Shown here: piece after piece, positions 52,519 to 64,000 of the stretch | How the letters are laid out: every line of letters starts with the position of its first letter | Position numbering within the stretch: position 1 is the first letter of the stretch | Source: an uncultured Chlorobiaceae bacterium | GTDB lineage: Bacteria > Bacteroidota > Chlorobiia > Chlorobiales > Chlorobiaceae | Direction: 5' to 3' | Length of the DNA: 64,000 bases | NCBI GenBank assembly: GCA_903940125.1 | Contig: CAJAJL010000077.1 | Location: 24,895 to 88,894 of the forward strand | Translations under genes and position numbers: made by a program | The notes under the pieces: generated by a model | What the model was told of the DNA's origin: nothing | What the model saw: only the letters and a program-made list of their open reading frames with translations | The model's database searches: none

Positions 52519-54888
52519 TCAGTCAAGATTCTTCAATAAAAGTTCAAGGGAGTCCTCGTTGTCAATGAGGACTTCTCTTGCTCTGCTTCCATCAGCTTCA
52601 CTGACAATCCCGTTGAATTCGAGCTGGTCCATAACCCTTCCGGCCCGGCTGAATCCCAGACGCAAACGTCTTTGCAGCATTGAGACACTTGCCTGCTGAT
52701 GGAGTACAACAAGTCTTGCTGCATCATTAAACATTTCGTCTCTCTTGTCATTGTCCTGATTTCCCGATGACTGAAGCCCGTTGCCTTTCTGCTGATCAGG
52801 TTCCGGCAGCTCATACATAATTTTCAGTGCCGGCTGTGAACCGATAAATGAGGTAATCTCTTCAACCTCACCTGAAGAGACATAAGGCCCCTGAATACGC
52901 ATGGCTTTCGGCTGATCGGAAGGCTGATAGAGCATATCTCCACTGCCGAGCAGCTGTTCGGCTCCGTAACCATCAAGGATGGTGCGTGAATCTACTCCGC
53001 TCGCCACCTGGAAAGCAATGCGTGCCGGAAAGTTGGCCTTGATAATACCGGTGATGACATTAACCGAGGGGCGCTGTGTCGCAACTATCAGATGAATTCC
53101 GACAGCCCTGGCAAGCTGGGCTATCCGGGTGATAGGCTCTTCAACTTCCCTTCGGGCGGTAATCATGAGATCTGCAAGTTCATCAATAACTACGACGATG
53201 TAAGGCAGTTGCTCGTCCGGAAAACGACGATTGTAGTCCCTGATGTTTCGGACGCCCGCTTTTTCAAGAGTTTCATAACGGAACTCCATCTCTTTTACCA
53301 CGCACTTCAACGCATAGACTGCCTTCTGGGAATCGGTTATAATCTGCTCGTCAATACCGGGAAAACGCACAAGAAAATGATTTTTAAGATGCTGGTACTG
53401 AAAGAGTTCAACTCTTTTAGGGTCGATCATGACAAACTTCACCTTATCCGGGTCGCAGGCATAAAGCAGGCTGGAGATAATAACATTGATACAGACAGAC
53501 TTTCCAGCTCCTGTTGCTCCGGCAATGAGGAGATGCGGCATGGCTGCCAAATCAGCAATATAGACTTCATTCGCGATGGTTTTCCCGAGAACGATCGGCA
53601 GCGTCATTGTGCTGTTTTTGAATTTCTCGACTTGCAGGACTGAACGAAGCCATACCGTTTTAGGCTTTGCATTAGGGATTTCAACTCCGACAGCGTTTTT
53701 GCCTGGAATGGGAGCAATAATACGGATACCTCTTGCCGATAGCGCCATGGCAAGGTCATTTTCGAGAGATATAACCCGGCTGACCTTGACATCAGGTGCA
53801 AGCTCGCATTCAAACAGCGTCACTCGCGGACCGACCGTGGTGGTAATTCTGACAACATCAATATTGAAGATCTTGAGTTTTTCAAGCAGTTTTCGTTTGC
53901 TTTCGGAGAGATGGTGCTCATCGATCTGATCATCATCCTCAGGAACTTTTTCGAGGAGGTCAATTGAGGGAAAGCGGTATGCTTCGCGGTCTTTGGTGCG
54001 AACTTTAAGGCTGCGTGCATCGAGGTCAGCCGCGATTTCGTGAACGGCTTCCTGAATGATCATTTCCGGCTCGCCAGGAAGCTTCGGCTGCTGTTTCGGT
54101 TCAGATATCAAAAGAGCAACAGGTTCCGATAAAGCCGGCTGTCCAAATGTCAAGGAAGGCTTTTCTTGCCTCACCACTTTATGTGCCTCCGTTGACTGCC
54201 GTTTATTTTTCGCTCTCAGTTTTCGCTTTTCCTCTTTTTTTTTACGTCTCTCTGCAAACCATGCGTTCATGCCGGCAAAAGGCTTCATAACCATGTTTTT
54301 AATGGCAATCGATGCCTGCCGGAAATCGGAGGACATTCCCCGTCCGGTATAAATAGTCAAAACAACAGCAAGAACACCAAGCAGAACCCATGCACCCGCT
54401 TCTCCTATAACCTTCAGTTTTTCTGCAAGCATTCTTCCGATCGTCCCGGCCATACTATCACTGAATGGAGTGGAAGTGAGGCCAAACATGGCTTCGATAT
54501 CGACTGACATGACAGTGCTGTAAAGAAAAAATTTCAACGCTGGTTTAAGACTTTTAGCGCGAAAAAGTGACCAGCCCCAGAAAAATATGGCCGTGAACGG
54601 AAGAATAACCGGATAACCATACGTATGGATAAAAAAGGAGGAAAGCTTAACCCCTAAAGGCCCGAAAGGATTATGAATGGTCTCGGCAGCATCTCTGGCT
54701 GCCTTGCTGAAAATATCGTGCCAGGCCAGAGTCGCAAAACTTGCTTCATCTTCGAGATTGAAACTCAAGAGAAAGCTGATCAGAAAAAATGATATAAGCA
54801 TAAATCCGATGCCTGACAACTCTCTCTTCAGCGACTCCCTGTCATGAGTCTGTCCCCTTGCTCCTCTTTTTTCTTTCTTCATTTTCAC
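52519..54888 (-). CDS. ftsK: DNA translocase FtsK
   Basis: Four-TM N-terminus, Walker A GATGAGKSVCIN, VVVIDELADLMITA, C-terminal gamma winged helix. Confidence 0.95.
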   Translation of the reverse strand: MKMKKEKRGARGQTHDRESLKRELSGIGFMLISFFLISFLLSFNLEDEASFATLAWHDIFSKAARDAAETIHNPFGPLGVKLSSFFIHTYGYPVILPFTAIFFWGWSLFRAKSLKPALKFFLYSTVMSVDIEAMFGLTSTPFSDSMAGTIGRMLAEKLKVIGEAGAWVLLGVLAVVLTIYTGRGMSSDFRQASIAIKNMVMKPFAGMNAWFAERRKKKEEKRKLRAKNKRQSTEAHKVVRQEKPSLTFGQPALSEPVALLISEPKQQPKLPGEPEMIIQEAVHEIAADLDARSLKVRTKDREAYRFPSIDLLEKVPEDDDQIDEHHLSESKRKLLEKLKIFNIDVVRITTTVGPRVTLFECELAPDVKVSRVISLENDLAMALSARGIRIIAPIPGKNAVGVEIPNAKPKTVWLRSVLQVEKFKNSTMTLPIVLGKTIANEVYIADLAAMPHLLIAGATGAGKSVCINVIISSLLYACDPDKVKFVMIDPKRVELFQYQHLKNHFLVRFPGIDEQIITDSQKAVYALKCVVKEMEFRYETLEKAGVRNIRDYNRRFPDEQLPYIVVVIDELADLMITARREVEEPITRIAQLARAVGIHLIVATQRPSVNVITGIIKANFPARIAFQVASGVDSRTILDGYGAEQLLGSGDMLYQPSDQPKAMRIQGPYVSSGEVEEITSFIGSQPALKIMYELPEPDQQKGNGLQSSGNQDNDKRDEMFNDAARLVVLHQQASVSMLQRRLRLGFSRAGRVMDQLEFNGIVSEADGSRAREVLIDNEDSLELLLKNLD

Positions 54889-54914
54889 TTGTGCAATCTC
54901 TCCTTGATACCTTT

Positions 54915-56018
54915 TTACTGACCGCTTAAAGAGGTTGTAACAAAAGGCAGAGTTCTGATCCTACCGGTATGGAAAGTACCGCGAACTTCAACCAGTACAG
55001 GAGTTCCAGGATTTATATATTCGCGTACAATACTGCAGGTTCCTATAGGCTCCTGCAGTGTCGGTGAGAGAGTGCCGCTGCACACCCAGCCAATTTCCTG
55101 ATGGTCGGTATTATAAACCTTAAACCCCTGGCGTGGAAGAACTCGACCATTCAGACTGAAGCCTGCCACTCCACGCTTTAGATTGAGTTCAACCTGCTGA
55201 CATGCCTCCTTACCTATAAAATGTCCTTTATTTATTTTTACCACCCATTTCAATCTGGCCTCAAGTGGATTTGTGTCTTGATCAATCTCATGCCCATACA
55301 GTGAATACCCCATCTCAAGACGAAGGGTATCGCGCGCGCCAAGACCTACAGGCTGAATGTTAAACTCTTTCCCCGCGGCAATAAGAGCCTCCCATAAAGT
55401 CAACGCAATATCGTTAGGCAAACATATTTCCACACCATTTTCGCCAGTGTAACCGGTTCGAGCTATGATAAGCTCGGAGCCCTGAAATGACGCGTTACCA
55501 AACTGAAATAAGCCAAGCGATTCTGTAGAAAATGCAGGGAATACAATCTTGAGAATGTTCAGAGCAAACGGTCCCTGAAGAGCAATCAATGAAAGCCGAT
55601 CAGTATGATCTTCAAGATCAACTCCTTCAAAAGCAGTGATATGCTGCTGCATCCATTCGAAATCTTTTGGAGCATTGCTTGCATTGACTATAAGAAAATA
55701 GGTATCACGATCAATGCGATAGATAATAAGATCATCTACGATACCGCCATGAGGATAGAGCATGAGGTTGTACTGAGCATGACCCGCTTCCAGTTTTTCC
55801 AGGTCGTTCGTTGTAAGGTACTGTAGAAAATCCTTGGCGCGTGTGCCTTTAACGTAAAAGTTTCCCATATGGGAGACGTCAAAAAGCCCTGCCGCATTTC
55901 TGACAGCCTTATGCTCGGCAATAATTCCCGAATACTGAACAGGCATAAGATAGCCGCCAAAATCGATAATTTTTGCTCCAGCCTGCTGATGCCAGGAGAA
56001 CAATGCTGTTTTTTTCAT
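54915..56018 (-). CDS. gcvT: Aminomethyltransferase (glycine cleavage T protein)
   Basis: GLFDVSHMGNFYVKG, GYTGENGVEICLP, GLGARDTLRLEMGYSLYGHEI. Confidence 0.95.
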   Translation of the reverse strand: MKKTALFSWHQQAGAKIIDFGGYLMPVQYSGIIAEHKAVRNAAGLFDVSHMGNFYVKGTRAKDFLQYLTTNDLEKLEAGHAQYNLMLYPHGGIVDDLIIYRIDRDTYFLIVNASNAPKDFEWMQQHITAFEGVDLEDHTDRLSLIALQGPFALNILKIVFPAFSTESLGLFQFGNASFQGSELIIARTGYTGENGVEICLPNDIALTLWEALIAAGKEFNIQPVGLGARDTLRLEMGYSLYGHEIDQDTNPLEARLKWVVKINKGHFIGKEACQQVELNLKRGVAGFSLNGRVLPRQGFKVYNTDHQEIGWVCSGTLSPTLQEPIGTCSIVREYINPGTPVLVEVRGTFHTGRIRTLPFVTTSLSGQ

Positions 56019-56202
56019 AACTGCTTTCTGCTAATTTGATTAAGCGGTGCTACAACTGACTGTAAAAAAACATTTAAACAGGAAAATCAAAGCGTTTTAT
56101 TTCGAAGTACGGATATATTTTTTCATGGTCATACTCCACTGTTTCCCCAGTTATATGAAGACATGGAGGTTGATAGAGTTAACAGTTCATGACTCTTAAC
56201 GT

Positions 56203-58404
56203 TCAGCTTATAAGACGCTCAACAGTAAAGACTCCCTGAACTTTTTTCACTTTGTCCATAAGAGTAGTGAGTTTGTCTGCATTCCGAACATAGACCATAA
56301 GCGTACCAACAAACATCCCATCACGGGCATGAAGAGAGATACTGCGGATATTGGTATCGAATTTAGAGATGACCGTCGTAATCTGATTGATAATGCCTAT
56401 ACGATCTTCACCGACAATCTTTATTCCTGCAAGAAAATCGGTTTCAACCTTACGGTTCCACGATACAGAGACAACTCGCTCACTTTTCAGCAGATTTTCA
56501 TTACTGACGTTGACGCAGTTCTTGCGGTGAATCTTTACAACTCCTTCCGTTGTAACAAATCCTATGACATCATCACCAGGTACAGGTTGACAGCACTTGG
56601 CATAAGAATAGGCAATATTGCTCATACCGGCAATAATGACCTCGTCCTTTTTTACCGATGTACCTTCCTGCTCCTGTTCCTGACGGGCTTTCTGAAGATA
56701 ATCCTCAACCTCACGAGCTTCGTCAAGAGGAGTTTTCGCCGCTGGTTCATCCTTACGGGATCCGGTCACCCTCTCAATAACCTCTTCACCATTAATCTGC
56801 TGACTGGCCAGAGCACTGAAAAAATCTGCAGGGGTTTTAATCCCATACCGTTTCACCTGCCGAATGATATCATTATCGGAAAAAAGCTTTTTTGTTCCTG
56901 ACAGCATTTTTTCCCATATCCCTCGTCCTTTTTCAATCTGAATGCGACGTTCCTCATTGATGGCAGATCGGATTTTCAGCTTCGCACGCTGGGTAACAAC
57001 GATTTTAAGCCAGTCGGATTTTGGTTTCTGACTTTTTGAGGTAATGATTTCAACCCTGTCACCAGATTTAAGCTGTGCATTCAGCCGGACAATTTTGCCG
57101 TTAACCTTCGCCCCGATACAGCCGTTGCCAACCTCAGTATGAATGGCATAGGCGAAATCTATCGGGGTTGCGCCTGCAGGCATGGTTTTCATATCCCCTT
57201 TCGGGGTAAAAACGTAGATTTCATCATGGTAGAGATTGAGCTTGAATCCCTCCATAAAAGCAGCAGCCGAATCGGCATCCTTGATCAGCTCTCTGGCCCA
57301 GCGAAGAAACGAATCGATGTTGGCATCATCCCTCGAGATTTTTTCCTTATACCGCCAATGCGCGGCAACACCAAGTTCAGCAAACTCATGCATCCTCATT
57401 GTGCGAATCTGCAGTTCAACCATGTGACCTTTCGGACCGATAATGGCTGAATGAAGTGACTGGTATCCATTATGTTTGGGTATCGAAATATAGTCTTTGA
57501 AATGTTGCGGAATAGGAGGGTATTTCTGTGTTATAAAACCATATACAGCAAAACAGTCGGCTATTCTTTCCGTATCGACAATAATCCTGATACCATAGAG
57601 ATCGTGAATATCCTCAAAAGTTTTGTTCTTGCTGCGCATCTTATTGTAGATCGAAAAAAGATGCTTCGCCCGTCCTTCCACATCAACTTTGAACCCTTGT
57701 TTTTCAAGATCAGCCTTGATGGGCACTATCATTTTATTGAGATAGTTGACCCGCTCTCCCCTGCTCATACGAACCTTCTTCTGCAAAAAGTCGTGCATTT
57801 CAGGATCAATAAACTTCAGTGCAAGGTTTTCAAATTCCACCTTCATTTTTCCAAGACCAAAGCGGTGTGCAAGTGGAGCATAGATATCCCTCGTTTCAAG
57901 AGCAATCTTAAGACGCCGGTGCTCAGGGAGGGATTCAAGAGTTCTCATGTTATGCAACCGGTCGCAGAACTTTATAAGAATAACCCGGATGTCCTTAACC
58001 ATCGAGAGCAGCATCTTGCGAAAACCTTCAGCCTGGGTCGTTTCCCGGTTGATCATGATTCCGGAAATCTTGGTGAGGCCTTCAACAATTTCAGCTACTT
58101 CAACGCCAAGTTCAGCGACAATATCTTCAAAGGTGTAGCCGCTGTCCTCAATAACATCATGCAGAAGTGCAGCTGCAACAGATACACCATCAAGAGGAAG
58201 TTCATTGAGCAGAATAGTGGCGACTTCTACCGGATGGTAAAAAAACGGTTCGCCGGAAGCTCTTTTTTCTCCTTCGTGTGCCCGATAACACATAAAAAAG
58301 GCACGCTGAATCAGGGATTCATCAAAGTTTTTAAGATTTCGGCGGGAAAGAGCGAGTATCTCGTTGAGTTTATTGTAATGATCCTTCTCTATCTGGGCTA
58401 ACAT
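56203..58404 (-). CDS. RelA/SpoT-family (p)ppGpp synthetase/hydrolase
   Basis: HD motif AAALLHDVIEDSGYTFEDI, FCDRLHNMRTLESLP, synthetase HFKDYISIPKHNGYQSLHSAI, TGS and ACT domains. Confidence 0.95.
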   Translation of the reverse strand: MLAQIEKDHYNKLNEILALSRRNLKNFDESLIQRAFFMCYRAHEGEKRASGEPFFYHPVEVATILLNELPLDGVSVAAALLHDVIEDSGYTFEDIVAELGVEVAEIVEGLTKISGIMINRETTQAEGFRKMLLSMVKDIRVILIKFCDRLHNMRTLESLPEHRRLKIALETRDIYAPLAHRFGLGKMKVEFENLALKFIDPEMHDFLQKKVRMSRGERVNYLNKMIVPIKADLEKQGFKVDVEGRAKHLFSIYNKMRSKNKTFEDIHDLYGIRIIVDTERIADCFAVYGFITQKYPPIPQHFKDYISIPKHNGYQSLHSAIIGPKGHMVELQIRTMRMHEFAELGVAAHWRYKEKISRDDANIDSFLRWARELIKDADSAAAFMEGFKLNLYHDEIYVFTPKGDMKTMPAGATPIDFAYAIHTEVGNGCIGAKVNGKIVRLNAQLKSGDRVEIITSKSQKPKSDWLKIVVTQRAKLKIRSAINEERRIQIEKGRGIWEKMLSGTKKLFSDNDIIRQVKRYGIKTPADFFSALASQQINGEEVIERVTGSRKDEPAAKTPLDEAREVEDYLQKARQEQEQEGTSVKKDEVIIAGMSNIAYSYAKCCQPVPGDDVIGFVTTEGVVKIHRKNCVNVSNENLLKSERVVSVSWNRKVETDFLAGIKIVGEDRIGIINQITTVISKFDTNIRSISLHARDGMFVGTLMVYVRNADKLTTLMDKVKKVQGVFTVERLIS

Positions 58405-58517
58405 TGCTAATAAACTCCCGAAAACAACCTGTTAAAAAATAATGATGACCAGTCACTTGTCTTTCTTATATAACAAACGTATTTCTCGATAACTAAACAA
58501 ACCGGAGAGAAAATCTA

Positions 58518-60614
58518 TCACCCTTCGGCTGGCAAGCGTTTTATCGCCTGTTCAAGCTTTGAAATCTCGTCACGAAGGTATGCCGCTTTTTCATACTCCA
58601 TCTGAACAGCAGCTTCCTGCATTTCAAGTCGGAGTTCTGCTGCCATTGCATAAGTTTCCTGAGGTGTCAGTGTCTCGATGAGACCGGCAAGAAGCCTTTC
58701 GGGTTTTGGCTCAAGACCAAAACGCTTTCTCCTATAGCGCTCTTCGGCATCTGCTACACTGGTTGTGTCAAGAATCTGGTCAACCGATTTTATGATCGAT
58801 TGCGGAGTTATGCCATGCTCTTCGTTATATCGATGCTGAATGGTACGACGTCTTGCAGTTTCATCGAGAACCTCGCGTATTGAACGTGTTACAACATCGG
58901 CATAAAGAACGACAAACCCATCAATATTGCGGGCTGCTCTGCCTGCAATCTGCATAAGCGAACGAGTATTACGTAAAAAACCCTCTTTGTCGGCATCTAG
59001 AATTGCTACAAGGGATACTTCAGGAAGATCAAGCCCTTCACGAAGGAGGTTAACTCCTACCAGGACATCGATATCACCTACCCTGAGTTCTCTGAGGATC
59101 TGGATGCGCTCAAGACTTTTGATCTCCGAATGCAGATAGCGCGATCGTATACCCGTCTTTCTAAAAAAGTCGTGCAGATCTTCAGCCATTCTTTTCGTCA
59201 GGGTCATGACAAGCGCCTTATGGCCTTTGGCGGTATGAATGCGGATTTCTGCAAGGAGATTATCGATTTGTCCTGCGACAGGACGTACTTCCACCGGAGG
59301 GTCAAGCAGACCGGTAGGACGAACCAGCTGCTCAACCACCACCCCGCCTGAACGCATCAGTTCGTGATCGCTGGGAGTGGCACTGACACAGATAACCTGT
59401 GGCGCCATCTCCTCGAACTCTTCAAAACGAAGCGGACGATTGTCGAGCGCTGACGGAAGTCTGAAACCATGTTCAACGAGAATATTTTTTCGTGACCGGT
59501 CTCCACCATACATGCCCCTTATCTGAGGCAAGGTTACATGAGATTCATCAATGACTACAAGATAATCCGAAGGAAAGTAATCAAGCAGACAGTAAGGCCG
59601 CTCACCCTCCTTTCGTCCTGAAAGGTGCCTCGAATAATTTTCAATTCCGGAACAGTACCCTAGCTCTTTGATCATTTCAAGATCATAGCGGGTCCGTTCT
59701 TCAATCCTGCGTGCCTCAAGAAGACGATTTTCCGCACGAAAAAAGTTCAACCGCCCTGCAAGCTCATTTTCAATGGCCAGCATCGCATCATTGAGCTTTG
59801 CCTCATCAGCAATAAACTGCCGTGCCGGATATATAAACGCATAGTCTTCGATTCCGAGCACTTCGCCGGTATTAATTTCAAAGGTCTGAAGACTTTCTAC
59901 AGTATTTCCGAAGAATTCGATTCTCAGTGCAAGTTCCTCATGTGCTGGAACAAGATCAATAATATCTCCTCTTACCCGAAACTTGCCTGATGTCGGCTGG
60001 ACATCATCACGGATATAATGAAGGGCTATCAGTTCCTTCAGAAAGGCATCTCGATCCTTGTCCATTCCGGAACGCAGCTCAAGAATCTGTGCCTTCCAAT
60101 CTTCAGGTGAACCAAGTCCATAAATACAGCTGACAGAACTGACGACAATCACATCCTTCCTGCCGCTGAGCAGAGCACTGGTGGTCTTGAGTCGTAACCG
60201 TTCGATTTCATCGTTGATACGAAGATCTTTGGCGATATATTTATCAAGAGCGGGCAAATAGGCTTCGGGCTGATAAAAATCGTAATAGCTTATAAAATAC
60301 TCAACCGCATTATCCGGGAAAAACTGTTTGAACTCTCCATAAAGCTGGGCTGCAAGGGTTTTGTTATGGCTCATCACTAGAACAGGCTTATTAACCTGAG
60401 CAATGACATTCGAAATAGTAAAAGTTTTTCCGGAACCAGTGACACCAAGCAGTGTCTGGTATGGATTTCCTGAATGAACACCTTCACAGAGCGCTTCAAT
60501 GGCTTTCGGCTGGTCTCCTGTCGGACTGTATGGACTCATAAGCCTGTATGTTCCGCTCCCGCTCATATTCATAAACAACTCTCCTCTCTTGACTGTTATT
60601 TCATAGTTCTTCAT
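58518..60614 (-). CDS. uvrB: Excinuclease ABC subunit B
   Basis: [55 protein letters not shown]-terminal UVR motif. Start may be 60572. Confidence 0.97.
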   Translation of the reverse strand: MKNYEITVKRGELFMNMSGSGTYRLMSPYSPTGDQPKAIEALCEGVHSGNPYQTLLGVTGSGKTFTISNVIAQVNKPVLVMSHNKTLAAQLYGEFKQFFPDNAVEYFISYYDFYQPEAYLPALDKYIAKDLRINDEIERLRLKTTSALLSGRKDVIVVSSVSCIYGLGSPEDWKAQILELRSGMDKDRDAFLKELIALHYIRDDVQPTSGKFRVRGDIIDLVPAHEELALRIEFFGNTVESLQTFEINTGEVLGIEDYAFIYPARQFIADEAKLNDAMLAIENELAGRLNFFRAENRLLEARRIEERTRYDLEMIKELGYCSGIENYSRHLSGRKEGERPYCLLDYFPSDYLVVIDESHVTLPQIRGMYGGDRSRKNILVEHGFRLPSALDNRPLRFEEFEEMAPQVICVSATPSDHELMRSGGVVVEQLVRPTGLLDPPVEVRPVAGQIDNLLAEIRIHTAKGHKALVMTLTKRMAEDLHDFFRKTGIRSRYLHSEIKSLERIQILRELRVGDIDVLVGVNLLREGLDLPEVSLVAILDADKEGFLRNTRSLMQIAGRAARNIDGFVVLYADVVTRSIREVLDETARRRTIQHRYNEEHGITPQSIIKSVDQILDTTSVADAEERYRRKRFGLEPKPERLLAGLIETLTPQETYAMAAELRLEMQEAAVQMEYEKAAYLRDEISKLEQAIKRLPAEG

Positions 60615-60749
60615 TCAATCGTTTAAAAGAAACTATTAAAGCTATTTGTTAGTTCTTACCCAACATGGCATGTTTTATACAACTACCCGTCTTACATCAT
60701 TGAACACTTTATAAATCCCAATCTATAACCCGTTATGATTTGTTACGCG

Positions 60750-60778
60750 TTGACTTGGATTGGCAGATTGTATATTAT
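60750..60778 (+). promoter_or_regulatory. Candidate sigma70-type promoter for the M16 peptidase gene
   Basis: TTGACT - 17 nt - TATTAT. Confidence 0.4.
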
Positions 60779-60875
60779 GCAAAAAGGTTATTGAAGATGG
60801 TTGCAATTATGGGCTTTATATCCCATTATTATATTTCTTATCTGCGTAATAATTTTTACGGTTTCAGCTATAGCC

Positions 60876-60900
60876 TATCCCGATGTTCGTCATCGGGATA
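60876..60900 (+). promoter_or_regulatory. Hairpin in 5' region of M16 peptidase gene
   Basis: TATCCCGATG TTCGT CATCGGGATA: perfect 10-bp stem, 5-nt loop, followed by CTCTTTTTA. Confidence 0.65.
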
Positions 60901-60930
60901 CTCTTTTTACATCTTATATCATGTAAACCC

Positions 60931-63786
60931 ATGACCAACGAAGTCAAGCTTTATCCATACACGACAGTTCCGGGAGACCCTCTCAATACAAGAATCTATA
61001 CACTCAGTAACGGTCTGACCGTTTATATGAGTTCTCTCCGTGATGAACCAAGAATATATACCTCAATTGCCGTCCGTGCAGGCAGCAAAAATGACCCGGC
61101 TGAGACAACCGGACTGGCTCACTATCTCGAGCATATGCTCTTCAAGGGAACGGATTCCATCGGCTCTCTTAATTATGAAAAGGAACATGCCGAGCTTGAA
61201 AAAATTACGGAACTCTATGAGAAATACCGTTCAACCACTGACCCTGACAAAAGAGCTGCGATATATAAGGATATTGACACTTTTTCCAATTTAGCCGCAA
61301 GCTATACAGTACCAAACGAATATGACAAGATTTTGAACTCCCTTGGAGCCCATGGCACAAATGCTTATACCTGGGTTGAACAAACCGTCTATCTCAACGA
61401 TATTCCGGCAAACAAACTTGACCAGTGGCTTACCATGGAAGCGGAACGATTCCGCAATCCAGTCATGAGACTTTTTCATACCGAACTTGAAACCGTGTAT
61501 GAGGAGAAGAACATGACTATGGACAGTGACAGCAGAAAAATTTGGGAAAGTCTTTTTGCCGGACTCTTTAAAAAACACACCTACGGAACTCAGACCACTA
61601 TAGGCAAAGCTGAGCACCTGAAAAACCCTTCTATAGCTAATGTAGTCAATTACTATCGCACCTATTATGTGCCGAACAATATGGCACTGTGCATCGCCGG
61701 TGATTTCGACCCTGATACCACTATACAACTTATCGATGAAAAGTTTTCGGTGCTGCAGGCAAAAGAAGTTCCTCTTTTTACACCTGCTGTCGAAGAGCCC
61801 ATCACAGAACCATCCGTCATCAAGGTGAAAGGTCCGGAATCCGAAGAAGTTGTCATTGGATTCCGATTCAATGGAATTAACAGCTCGGATGCCGATTACC
61901 TGACCCTTATCGACAAGATTTTATATAACCAGACTGCCGGCCTTATTGATCTTAACCTGAACCAGCAGCAAACAGTCCTTGATGGCGGCTCGATGCTGGT
62001 GATGATGAAAGATTACTCCTCGCATATTCTGAGTGGGAAACCAAGGGAAGGCCAGAGTCTTGACCAGGTGAAGGAGCTGCTGCTCAACCAGGTCGAACTG
62101 CTCAAAGAGGGCACATTTCCCGATTGGCTGGTGGAAGCGGCAATCAGTGACCTGAAAATTGAACAGCTCAAACTCTACGAAAGCAATAAGGGACGCGTTG
62201 AGTCCTACGTTGATTCGTTTGTATGGGGAATGGAGTGGCCGGCATTTGTAAGCCAGTTCAAACGTCTTGAGAACATTACCAAAGAGGATATTATAACGTT
62301 TGCCCGAGATCACTACCACGCTAATTATGTCAGTGTTTACAAGGAACATGGCACACCAAAAAGCGAAACCAAAATCCAAAAGCCTCCGATCACTCCTCTC
62401 AAAGTGAATCGGGATACTTCGTCGACTTTTGCAGAAAAGATACTGGCTCAGAAATCCAATACCATTGAACCATCCTTTCTGGACTATACAAAGGATATCG
62501 AGTTTTTTGATATCAATTCAAGTATCAGACTGCACTACCTGCAAAATCACGAAAACGAGCTTTTCTCCCTTTATTACGTTTTCGATATCGGGAAAAATAT
62601 CAGTAAAAACATTGAGCTTGCACTGGACTATCTCTCCTATCTCGGGACATCAAGCCTCAATCCAGCAGAATTCAACAGGGAACTGTATAAAATCGGCGCA
62701 AGCTTTTCGGCATTCACTTCCGATCAATACGTCTACCTGAAGCTTTCCGGACTTGAAAAAAACTTTCCTGCTGCAATTCGACAGCTGGAAAATCTTCTTG
62801 TTGACACCCTGCCCGATGAAGCAGCGCTTGAAAAGCTTAAAGCCGGAATATTAAAAGAACGAGCTGATGATAAACTTTCCAAAAAGAAGATACTTTTTGA
62901 AGCGATGGCCAATTACGGCAAGTATGGACCGGTTTCACCATTCACCAACGTCCTGAGCAATGAGGAACTTGAAGTAATAACATCTAAAGAGCTGCTGGAA
63001 GAGATTCAAGAGCTCCTGCATTACCGCCATCGGGTACTTTATTACGGACCCGACCCTTCAAGTAAGATACTTAGTGAGCTGCGCTCGGTTCGACAATATC
63101 CCGAATCGTTCAGAGCGGTACCGACATCCCTCCCTTACAAAGACCTTGAACAAAATGAGAATGTTGTGTATGTGGTTGATTACGATATGACCCAGGCCGA
63201 AGTTCTTCTGTTGACAAAAGATGAGGTATACGATTATTCCACAGCGCCACTGATAAACCTTTTCAATGAATATTATGGCGGGGGGATGTCGTCAGTCGTC
63301 TTCCAGGAATTGAGGGAAGCCAAAGCCCTGGCTTATTCCGTATTTTCGGTATACAAAACCCCAAAACAGATCAATGAGCACAACTATATTGTGAGTTATA
63401 TCGGCACGCAAGCAGACAAGCTGCCTGAAGCTCTTGATGGAATAAGTACCCTGATGAATGAACTGCCAGAATCACCCGAGCTGTTTGCTTCAGCGAAAAA
63501 CGGGATTCTGCAAAAAATATCCACCGAACGGCTGACCAGAACCGAAGTTCTTTTCAATTATGAAGAGGCAATGAGACTCGGTCACCCGTATGATATCCGA
63601 AAGGATATTTATCGTGATGCTGCGACCATGAGCCTGAGCGATATTGAAAAATTCCACAGGAAGCATTTTGTCAATAAAAAACACGTCATGCTTGTCCTCG
63701 GGAAAAAGGAAAATCTTGACATGGAGACTCTAAGAAAATACGGAACTGTTAAAGAACTGACGCTTGAGGATATTTTCAGCTATTAA
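60931..63786 (+). CDS. M16 (pitrilysin/insulinase) family peptidase
   Basis: [10 protein letters not shown] (HxxEH), full-length two-half M16 architecture. Start set at MTNEVKL; an alternative ATG at 60883 ([14 protein letters not shown]) lies inside the hairpin. Confidence 0.93.
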   Translation: MTNEVKLYPYTTVPGDPLNTRIYTLSNGLTVYMSSLRDEPRIYTSIAVRAGSKNDPAETTGLAHYLEHMLFKGTDSIGSLNYEKEHAELEKITELYEKYRSTTDPDKRAAIYKDIDTFSNLAASYTVPNEYDKILNSLGAHGTNAYTWVEQTVYLNDIPANKLDQWLTMEAERFRNPVMRLFHTELETVYEEKNMTMDSDSRKIWESLFAGLFKKHTYGTQTTIGKAEHLKNPSIANVVNYYRTYYVPNNMALCIAGDFDPDTTIQLIDEKFSVLQAKEVPLFTPAVEEPITEPSVIKVKGPESEEVVIGFRFNGINSSDADYLTLIDKILYNQTAGLIDLNLNQQQTVLDGGSMLVMMKDYSSHILSGKPREGQSLDQVKELLLNQVELLKEGTFPDWLVEAAISDLKIEQLKLYESNKGRVESYVDSFVWGMEWPAFVSQFKRLENITKEDIITFARDHYHANYVSVYKEHGTPKSETKIQKPPITPLKVNRDTSSTFAEKILAQKSNTIEPSFLDYTKDIEFFDINSSIRLHYLQNHENELFSLYYVFDIGKNISKNIELALDYLSYLGTSSLNPAEFNRELYKIGASFSAFTSDQYVYLKLSGLEKNFPAAIRQLENLLVDTLPDEAALEKLKAGILKERADDKLSKKKILFEAMANYGKYGPVSPFTNVLSNEELEVITSKELLEEIQELLHYRHRVLYYGPDPSSKILSELRSVRQYPESFRAVPTSLPYKDLEQNENVVYVVDYDMTQAEVLLLTKDEVYDYSTAPLINLFNEYYGGGMSSVVFQELREAKALAYSVFSVYKTPKQINEHNYIVSYIGTQADKLPEALDGISTLMNELPESPELFASAKNGILQKISTERLTRTEVLFNYEEAMRLGHPYDIRKDIYRDAATMSLSDIEKFHRKHFVNKKHVMLVLGKKENLDMETLRKYGTVKELTLEDIFSY

Positions 63787-64000
63787 ATGAACAGCTCACC
63801 CTCACAGTAATAGAGCATCCGGGAACGCCGAGCCCCAGCTCGGCATTCATAGGGATATCTATAACCTAAACTGAGCTATTCGAAAAACGGTACCTCTTTC
63901 AAGGACAGAAATACAAAAAAGAAAGGCAACAAAGCAAAATTATAGCTTTACAGCTTTCATAATCTGGATTTTATACTCAAAAAAGATTACTCCAGAACAA

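Noticed and set aside
57472-58401. 309-aa plus-strand ORF
   Set aside because: Fully antisense to the well-supported rel/spoT gene.
60740-60934. 64-aa ORF as a normal protein-coding gene
   Set aside because: Its first part overlaps the putative promoter; only the segment from 60797 is kept, as a leader-ORF hypothesis.
63827-63844. GCCGAG-CCCCAG-CTCGGC hairpin after the M16 gene
   Set aside because: Only a 6-bp stem and no downstream T tract; too weak to call as a terminator.

Overview
This 64 kb window looks like a chromosome segment from a green sulfur bacterium (Chlorobiota). That is inferred from the gene families present: a CruA-type lycopene cyclase-like protein, a B12-binding radical SAM protein of the BchE/Q/R type, SudAB/NfnAB, and a NusG paralog. 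Most of it is dense housekeeping DNA: uvrA (5'-truncated by the window), folP, smc, nusB, nth, pabB-pabC fusion, ppx/gppA, TsaC/Sua5, rluB, scpB, hisA/hisH/hisI, sudBA, menG/ubiE, ligA, lolD, recX, pyrH-tsf-rpsB-rpsI-rplM, der, mrp, NifU-like, ftsK, gcvT, rel, uvrB and an M16 peptidase. The clear exception is an accessory patch at about 39.2-45.5 kb. It holds an orphan HigA-like antitoxin, a truncated phage-portal-like gene with a second decayed copy of its 3' end, a small protein resembling Os1348/NHLP-type RiPP leaders, two unannotated small ORFs (one a His-rich putatively secreted peptide) bracketed by a degenerate 62-bp repeat, an Old Yellow Enzyme gene, a decayed Fic/Doc fragment, and two complete toxin-antitoxin operons (DUF1778-GNAT and DUF3018-MazF). 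Several non-coding structures are also visible: a 12-bp perfect inverted repeat between hisH and sudB, paired quasi-palindromes upstream of the MazF operon, and a leader ORF plus hairpin upstream of the M16 peptidase. I found no tRNA, rRNA or CRISPR array. All assignments come from reading the sequence; no database search was run.
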